Shown piece after piece: positions 14,191 through 17,186 of a stretch of 17,186 bases of DNA. The stretch comes from 2-01-FULL-50-23 sp964509695 (lineage in GTDB: Bacteria; Patescibacteriota; Microgenomatia; UBA1400; MFAQ01), in contig CAZDXN010000019.1 of NCBI GenBank assembly GCA_964509695.1, positions 1 through 17,186 on the forward strand, given 5' to 3'. Numbering within the stretch: position 1 is the stretch's first letter; each line of letters opens with the position of its first letter. The notes beneath the pieces are model-generated. The model was not told where the DNA came from. It was given only the letters and a program-made list of their open reading frames with translations, and ran no database searches. Position numbers and translations under genes: made by a program.

Positions 14191-14778
14191 CTATAGCGAA
14201 ATTTTTTGATCTTTTGTCTCCTCATCAGAGACGGTGAGGTGGGAGCCGTTCATTGGGGTCGAGAGGCCGACGGCGGTTTTGAATCCAAATGAACTGGCGA
14301 CCAAGTTGCTGGGGAAGGTGATGATCTTGGCATTGAAATCAGCGGAAAGATCGATAAGGACGCGACGAGCGTAAGTCAGTTTGTCGGCAGTATCCCGAAG
14401 CTCGTCCATGAGACGGCTGATAACCTTCTCACCTTTCAACTCGGGGTTACTTTCGACCAAGACATTAAGCTTTGGTAGTAGGGCGGAAATTTTGTCGGCG
14501 GCCTTGTCGATATCCGCCATGTCTTTGCTTCCGGTGGCTGATTCAACCGCTTTTCTGGCGTCAGTGAGAGATTTGAAGATATCCTTCTCGTGTTTGAGGT
14601 AGGTCTTGGCCGAAATTTCAAGGTTGGGGATGAGATTGGCTTGACGCTTGAGTTGGTTGCCAATTTCTTGAATGCTGGCAGAAATTCGTGTCAGGGTTGT
14701 CTGGAGCCAGTTGTAGATAGATATGGCATAAAAAGACAAAAGGACGATAACAAGCAAGAGAATTAGTGGTATGGACAT
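14191..14778 (-). CDS. lemA: LemA family membrane-anchored protein
   Basis: A 195-residue protein. A single N-terminal hydrophobic helix (IPLILLLVIVLLSFYAISIY, residues 3-22) anchors a long helical domain. The conserved family pattern is visible as YNWLQTTLTRI, the QLKRQANLIPNLE segment (42-54), YLKHE (60-64), and FPSNLVASSFGF (155-166). LemA proteins are of uncertain function and often pair with HtpX or with TPM-domain proteins in envelope stress. It is first of the lemA-htpX pair. Transcription likely starts at the ATG itself, because an extended -10 ends 6 nt upstream. The region is insulated from the RNA-binding protein gene by an intrinsic terminator. Confidence 0.93.
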   Translation of the reverse strand: MSIPLILLLVIVLLSFYAISIYNWLQTTLTRISASIQEIGNQLKRQANLIPNLEISAKTYLKHEKDIFKSLTDARKAVESATGSKDMADIDKAADKISALLPKLNVLVESNPELKGEKVISRLMDELRDTADKLTYARRVLIDLSADFNAKIITFPSNLVASSFGFKTAVGLSTPMNGSHLTVSDEETKDQKISL

Positions 14779-14784
14779 AATATT

Positions 14785-14793
14785 AGTTTAACA
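14785..14793 (-). promoter_or_regulatory. Extended -10 promoter TGT-TAAACT for lemA-htpX
   Basis: TGTTAAACT on the minus strand has the TG extension and a 4/6 hexamer (TAAACT). It ends 6 nt before the lemA ATG, predicting a leaderless mRNA. It lies directly after the terminator of the upstream gene, where a new promoter is expected. Confidence 0.45.
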
Positions 14794-14805
14794 CAAATCT
14801 CCACC

Positions 14806-14830
14806 AAAAACCCCGACGCAAGGTCGGGGT
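14806..14830 (-). terminator. Intrinsic terminator of the RRM protein gene
   Basis: On the minus strand CCCCGAC, a 5-nt loop and GTCGGGG form a perfect 7-bp GC-rich stem (14829-14811), followed by TTTTTGG. A flanking A-T pair extends the stem. This is a textbook rho-independent terminator about 40 nt past the RNA-binding protein stop codon, and the clearest terminator in the window. Confidence 0.88.
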
Positions 14831-14868
14831 AATTTGGAAAGTAATATTAGTTACTTGTTTTTGGTGTC

Positions 14869-15234
14869 TTAGCGAGATCCACCACGGCTGAATCCACCAC
14901 GGCCTCCACCGCTACTGAATCCACCACGGCCTCCACCAAATCCTCCGCGGTTTCCACCACCGAAGGATGAGCCACCAGTTCCCTCTTCGCGAGGCTTAGC
15001 CTCATTGACGCGAAGGGGTCGGCCTTCCATGTCAGTACCATCGAGCTTGGCAATTGCTTCCTTGGCAGCATCGTCATTGTCAAACTCGACAAAGCCGAAG
15101 CCCTTGCTTCTGCCCGAGAATTTGTCCGAGATTACGGACGCACTCACGATAGTACCAAACGGGGAGAAGATCTCTTCCAGTTTAGCTTGATTAACGGTAT
15201 AGGGAAGATTCCCTACGTACAAACGCATAGCCAT
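14869..15234 (-). CDS. RRM RNA-binding protein with RGG/Gly-rich tail
   Basis: A 121-residue protein. Residues 4-80 are one RNA recognition motif with RNP2 LYVGNL (5-10) and RNP1 KGFGFVEF (44-51). Residues 86-121 are a Gly/Arg/Ser/Phe tail with repeated GGRGGFS units, an RGG-box-like disordered RNA-binding segment. This layout matches the small bacterial Rbp proteins known from cyanobacteria, several of which are cold-induced RNA chaperones. The start ATG 15234 is fixed by a strong AAGGAG (15246-15241) 6 nt upstream. That is unusual in this window, where most genes lack a Shine-Dalgarno. It has a leader of about 125 nt from a divergent TATAAT, with a hairpin just before the Shine-Dalgarno, so post-transcriptional control is plausible. 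It ends in an intrinsic terminator, so it is monocistronic. Confidence 0.95.
   Translation of the reverse strand: MAMRLYVGNLPYTVNQAKLEEIFSPFGTIVSASVISDKFSGRSKGFGFVEFDNDDAAKEAIAKLDGTDMEGRPLRVNEAKPREEGTGGSSFGGGNRGGFGGGRGGFSSGGGRGGFSRGGSR
14888..14937. repeat. 27-bp-period direct repeat in the Gly-rich tail coding region
   Basis: A 23-bp block (14888-14910) recurs at 14915-14937 except for possible change at its first flank. The spacing of 27 bp equals nine codons and gives the repeated GGRGGFS-X-G unit of the RGG tail. This is a likely source of length variation among strains. Confidence 0.75.
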
Positions 15235-15240
15235 GATTGG

Positions 15241-15276
15241 CTCCTTTCTTGCGACTAGCGATCATCACTTCTAGTC
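15241..15276 (-). promoter_or_regulatory. Leader hairpin and Shine-Dalgarno of the RRM gene
   Basis: In the minus-strand mRNA, GACTAG (15276-15271) pairs perfectly with CTAGTC (15258-15253) over a 12-nt loop. A few bases later comes AAGGAG (15246-15241), then 6 nt to the ATG. The stem is short and A/U-containing, so it could respond to temperature or to binding of a protein, including the product itself. The rest of the leader (15277-15367) shows no recognised riboswitch. Confidence 0.4.
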
Positions 15277-15367
15277 TCTTTCCTTCAAATAAACGGCTAA
15301 GATGATTTAACCCCGCGTCTTGGTTCTACTGGAAGAAACCTCCGAATCCCCAATAACAGCTACGGGT

Positions 15368-15377
15368 ATTATATAAT
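15368..15377. promoter_or_regulatory. Palindromic divergent -10 element ATTATATAAT
   Basis: ATTATATAAT contains TATAAT on the plus strand (15372-15377) and TATAAT on the minus strand (15373-15368). Both are perfect consensus hexamers sharing two base pairs. The plus copy would start transcription near 15384, 27 nt before tRNA-Asp. The minus copy would start near 15361 and make the long leader of the RRM gene. No clear -35 is seen on either side. The two polymerases could not occupy it together, so the two units should compete. Confidence 0.6.
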
Positions 15378-15410
15378 ATGCAAGCACAAGATGCTAATTT
15401 GTGCGTTTAA

Positions 15411-15484
15411 GGGGCCGTAGCGAAGTTGGTTATCGCGCCTCCCTGTCACGGAGGAAATCGCGGGTTCGAGTCCCGTCGGCCCCG
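15411..15484 (+). tRNA. tRNA-Asp(GTC)
   Basis: A complete 74-nt cloverleaf. The acceptor stem is GGGGCCG (15411-15417) with CGGCCCC (15477-15483) and discriminator G. The D stem is GCGA/TCGC with AGTTGGTTA in its loop. The anticodon stem CCTCC/GGAGG encloses CTGTCAC with anticodon GTC at 15445-15447. The T loop is TTCGAGT. The CCA end is not encoded (CCT follows), so a CCA-adding enzyme is needed. Aspartate tRNA is relevant to the neighbouring GatCAB enzyme only indirectly, since that enzyme acts on Asp-tRNA(Asn). Confidence 0.96.
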
Positions 15485-15557
15485 CCTTCGCTCCGCCTTA
15501 GCTTCAGCGAAGGCGAGCTTCGCCTCGCCAGTCAGAGCTTCGGCGGGTGAAACCCGC
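15484..15557. repeat. Cluster of GC-rich inverted repeats after tRNA-Asp
   Basis: Three hairpins follow the tRNA. GCCTTCGC (15484-15491) pairs with GCGAAGGC (15507-15514). AGGCGA (15511-15516) pairs with TCGCCT (15520-15525) over GCT, and overlaps the first, so the two are mutually exclusive. GCGGGT (15543-15548) pairs with ACCCGC (15552-15557) over GAA. The words GGCGAGCTT and GCTTCGCC also occur at the pyrG 3' end. The cluster may cap the tRNA precursor, act as a weak terminator, or be a small mobile palindromic repeat. No T-run follows the first two. Confidence 0.6.
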
Positions 15558-15565
15558 TTGATAAG

Positions 15566-15817
15566 ATGTTTTACGTTTATATTCTATCTTCTACTAACGG
15601 CCAATCTTACGTTGGATGTACCGATAATCTGAAAGAAAGGTTGGTGAGGCATAACAAAGGTTATGTCCCCGCAACCAAACCAATACTGCCAGTAAAACTT
15701 GTTTCATACTTTGCTTTTTCCAACAAATATACCGCCTTCAACTTTGAAAAATATCTAAAATCTGGATCAGGAAGGGCATTTATTAGAAAACATAAACTTG
15801 TTGACATCGCCAACTAG
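15566..15817 (+). CDS. Small GIY-YIG domain protein
   Basis: An 83-residue stand-alone GIY-YIG nuclease domain of the short bacterial type (UvrC N-terminal-like, YhbQ-like). The first strand has YVYIL (3-7), the second YVG (15-17), followed by the conserved Arg25 and HN (29-30) in LKERLVRHNKG. The catalytic Glu is E61 in FEKYLKSGSGR. All expected active-site residues are therefore present. The length fits the family, which is usually 80-100 residues. Its biological role is not known; candidates are DNA repair or nicking. It starts 82 nt after tRNA-Asp without a good promoter or Shine-Dalgarno of its own, and a hairpin ends 8 nt upstream, so it may be expressed by readthrough from the tRNA promoter. 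Such genes are frequent in small-genome Patescibacteria. Confidence 0.85.
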   Translation: MFYVYILSSTNGQSYVGCTDNLKERLVRHNKGYVPATKPILPVKLVSYFAFSNKYTAFNFEKYLKSGSGRAFIRKHKLVDIAN

Positions 15818-15840
15818 TCGCCGCGAATGATAAAACGGCG

Positions 15841-15846
15841 TAAAAT
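15841..15846 (+). promoter_or_regulatory. -10 box TAAAAT for the Nudix gene
   Basis: TAAAAT ends 6 nt before the ATG at 15853, again giving a leaderless arrangement. TTGACA at 15801-15806 is too far (34 nt) to be its -35. No TG extension is present, so strength is uncertain. Confidence 0.4.
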
Positions 15847-15852
15847 AGCCGT

Positions 15853-16284
15853 ATGATTGAAAAAGCCACATCTTGTCGCGGTTTGGTTGTCCAAAATGAC
15901 AAGGTATTGTTGATACGACGTCATAAGGATAAAATTGACTACTGGGTTTTCCCCGGAGGTCACACTGAGGAACGTGAGACACCGCCAGAAGTGGCAAGTC
16001 GGGAAATACTGGAGGAAACCGGTTTGAATGTTACAGAGGTTGGAGAAGTCATTTTTTATGACAATCCTAAGTGGGGAACTCACGAAGCGGTGGTAATTTG
16101 CCAAGTCTCATCAGGAGAACCTGTTCTGGGAGGTCCAGAAACCGAGCGCAACTCCCCTGAGGATCTGTATGAGCCAACCTGGGTGGAGGTAGAATTGTCT
16201 CTTACATTTGAAAACCTTTTTCCCGATCCAGTTCGAGAATTATTCAGAAATAGATTCAGCTGTAATGCCGGCAAAAGCCTATAA
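15853..16284 (+). CDS. Nudix hydrolase
   Basis: A 143-residue protein with a complete Nudix box. G36 to L58 fits G-x5-E-x7-R-E-x-x-E-E-x-G-x exactly, with E42, R50, E51, E54 and E55. The family hydrolyses nucleoside diphosphates linked to another group, using Mg2+ held by the box glutamates. The conserved strand VFPGG precedes the box, and RGLVVQNDKVLLIRRH is the usual first strand. The substrate cannot be read from the sequence; mutagenic or modified nucleotides, ADP-ribose and dinucleotide polyphosphates are all possible. The start ATG 15853 is set by the upstream stop region and by the -10 box six nt before it. It lies 35 nt after the GIY-YIG gene and 70 nt before the Erm-like gene, which has its own promoter. 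Confidence 0.9.
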   Translation: MIEKATSCRGLVVQNDKVLLIRRHKDKIDYWVFPGGHTEERETPPEVASREILEETGLNVTEVGEVIFYDNPKWGTHEAVVICQVSSGEPVLGGPETERNSPEDLYEPTWVEVELSLTFENLFPDPVRELFRNRFSCNAGKSL

Positions 16285-16305
16285 TTTGTGGTGGCCTCGA
16301 TTTTT

Positions 16306-16314
16306 TGATAGAAT
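16306..16314 (+). promoter_or_regulatory. Extended -10 promoter TGA-TAGAAT for the Erm-like gene
   Basis: TGATAGAAT has the TG extension and 5/6 of TATAAT, preceded by a T-run. Predicted start is near 16321, giving a 34-nt leader that contains ATG 16324 and the Shine-Dalgarno GGAAGGAG at 16342-16349. Confidence 0.5.
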
Positions 16315-16323
16315 ATAGTGATT

Positions 16324-16419
16324 ATGGGTGCAAACTTCTTTGGAAGGAGCCGCTATGTCAAGGACAGCGCGGAAACTTCTATCACAAAACTTTCTTTGGA
16401 ATCGGGAGCTAGTAAATAA
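16324..16419 (+). CDS. Possible 31-codon upstream ORF overlapping the Erm-like start
   Basis: ATG 16324 opens a frame shifted +1 relative to the methyltransferase gene and runs to TAA at 16417-16419, overlapping its first 21 codons. It begins MGANFFGRSRYVK and carries an R-S-R triplet at codons 8-10. Its start is almost at the predicted transcript 5' end, like the leaderless starts elsewhere. It overlaps the methyltransferase Shine-Dalgarno, so translating it would interfere with the main gene. It may be an accidental ORF. Confidence 0.25.
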   Translation: MGANFFGRSRYVKDSAETSITKLSLESGASK

Positions 16420-17143
16420 GCTGATCCGAGGCTCTTCTGTTTCTCAAAACGATTCTGTATTGGAGATTGGGTCGGGCAAGGGAATCATTACCGAACAGCT
16501 ATTGGGTATTTGTCAAAAACTCACGGCAATTGAGGCTGATCGACGGTTACATTCTTTTCTAAAAGAAAATCTTCCGATTAAACAGGGCCTTCAACTTCTT
16601 CCTTGTGACTTCCTCGATTATCCCCTACCTTCTTCTGAGCCGTTTAAGGTGTTTTCAAACATTCCTTTCTCAATTACTGGGGAAATAGTCAAGAAATTAC
16701 TATTTTCCCCGAACCCCCCGGAAGATAGCTATCTGGTTGTTCAGCGAGAGGCGGCTGAAAAATTTGTCGGGAAAAAATGTGGCAACACGATGTTGGCTGT
16801 TATTTTTTATCCTTTCTTTGACATCAAGATAGTTCACACATTTCAAAGGAGCGACTTCAAACCAAAACCTAAAGTTGACTCGTGCTTAATTCAGTTGGTA
16901 AAAAGAAAGTCCCCGTTTATTCGAAAGTCTAATGTTCAGCTTTATCGAGATTTTGTCGTCTATCACTTTGGTAGAAAACGGTTGGCACCTGCTGTGACGC
17001 CCTCCGAGTGGCTAGCTAAATTCGACGAATTCATTAAAAAACACGATCCTCGAATGCTCAATAAAATTGGGGGTTCCTTCACCAAGTGGCAAGCAGAGGA
17101 AAGAAAACTGTCAAAAATTCATCGGACCAGGACAGGGGCTTGA
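16355..17143 (+). CDS. Erm-like rRNA adenine N6-methyltransferase
   Basis: A 262-residue SAM-dependent methyltransferase of the KsgA/Erm superfamily. Motif X is LSQNFL (9-14), motif I LEIGSGKG (36-43), motif II acidic E60 in AIEAD, motif III D85 in CDFLD, and motif IV NIPF (102-105). The catalytic motif is NIPF as in Erm enzymes rather than the NLPY typical of RsmA. Other Erm-like features are RTARKLLSQNFL at the N-terminus, VVQREAAEK (128-136), FKPKPKVDS (168-176) and a C-terminal VTPSEWLAKF (214-223) resembling the Erm(E) end. The likely target is adenine 2058 of 23S rRNA, giving a potential macrolide-lincosamide-streptogramin phenotype, but 16S rRNA (RsmA role) is not excluded. ATG 16355 is chosen for the GGAAGGAG 5 nt upstream; in-frame GTG 16328 is the alternative. 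It is somewhat richer in A+T than the minus-strand block. Confidence 0.85.
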   Translation: MSRTARKLLSQNFLWNRELVNKLIRGSSVSQNDSVLEIGSGKGIITEQLLGICQKLTAIEADRRLHSFLKENLPIKQGLQLLPCDFLDYPLPSSEPFKVFSNIPFSITGEIVKKLLFSPNPPEDSYLVVQREAAEKFVGKKCGNTMLAVIFYPFFDIKIVHTFQRSDFKPKPKVDSCLIQLVKRKSPFIRKSNVQLYRDFVVYHFGRKRLAPAVTPSEWLAKFDEFIKKHDPRMLNKIGGSFTKWQAEERKLSKIHRTRTGA

Positions 17144-17168
17144 CGTGTATATTGTTTGTCTATAAGAT
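17140..17168 (+). promoter_or_regulatory. Promoter TTGACG-N17-TAAGAT reading out of the window
   Basis: TTGACG (17140-17145) overlaps the stop codon of the Erm-like gene. After exactly 17 nt comes TAAGAT (17163-17168). Both elements match consensus 5/6, making this the best two-box promoter seen. The start would be near 17175, inside the last bases GGGTATATTAACCC, a small inverted repeat. The gene it serves is beyond the window. Confidence 0.5.
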
Positions 17169-17186
17169 GTGGGGTATATTAACCCG

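Noticed and set aside
14888..14937. CRISPR-like repeat
   Set aside because: Only two copies 27 bp apart inside a coding Gly-rich tail; no spacer-repeat structure and no cas genes in the window.
15191..15265. 25-codon upstream ORF in the RRM gene leader (minus strand)
   Set aside because: It has no SD, sits inside the hairpin loop, and overlaps the true start in another frame. Nothing distinguishes it from chance.
15426..15632. 68-codon plus-strand frame crossing tRNA-Asp
   Set aside because: It begins inside the tRNA gene and contains the GGNRGFESRRP string that arises from translating tRNA T-arms. It also overlaps the GIY-YIG gene.
16355..17143. Calling the methyltransferase RsmA (KsgA)
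   Set aside because: NIPF in motif IV and the C-terminal VTPSEWL segment favour Erm. RsmA is kept only as an alternative.

Overview
The window looks like a chromosomal segment of a small-genome bacterium, most likely a member of the Candidate Phyla Radiation (Patescibacteria, perhaps Microgenomates-like). This is inferred from the mixture of very tight housekeeping gene packing, near absence of Shine-Dalgarno sequences, a lysine-rich tail on ribosomal protein bL19, a tRNA gene without encoded CCA followed by a tiny GIY-YIG protein, and a minimal ABC-F protein. TGA is used as a stop (gatB, the Erm-like gene), so the recoded Gracilibacteria/Absconditabacteria code does not apply. No phylogenetic marker was compared, so the assignment is tentative.

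Layout. Positions 1-528 hold a short plus-strand gene of unknown function behind dyad-symmetric DNA and an extended -10 box. Positions 542-14778 are a long minus-strand block, read from right to left: lemA-htpX (membrane protein and membrane metalloprotease), an unknown 274-residue protein overlapping an ABC-F ATPase, gatC-gatA-gatB (tRNA-dependent amidotransferase), dnaE (replicative polymerase), pyrG (CTP synthase), rplS (bL19), a 77-residue unknown protein, and an ATPase-domain-only Hsp70. gatC, gatA, gatB and dnaE overlap or abut, so replication polymerase production is physically coupled to the amidotransferase genes. To the right, a minus-strand RRM RNA-binding protein with an RGG-type tail has its own long leader and a clear intrinsic terminator. 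It diverges from tRNA-Asp(GTC) over a palindromic TATA element. The plus strand then continues with a GIY-YIG protein, a Nudix hydrolase, an Erm-like rRNA adenine methyltransferase, and a promoter reading out of the window.

The theme is information processing: tRNA charging and amidation, ribosome protein and rRNA modification, ribosome-associated ATPase, polymerase, nucleotide supply. The most notable structural signal is that most transcription-unit starts (91, 1981, 2815, 13220, 14778, 15853, and less exactly 11062) carry a -10 hexamer only 6-9 nt before the start codon, implying leaderless or nearly leaderless mRNAs. The two genes with strong Shine-Dalgarno sites (the RRM protein and the Erm-like gene) are the ones with real leaders. 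Other points of interest are an Erm-type methyltransferase with an overlapping upstream ORF, an ABC-F protein whose first ATPase domain lacks most of its helical subdomain, and a GC-rich palindromic element found at both the pyrG end and the tRNA-Asp 3' flank.
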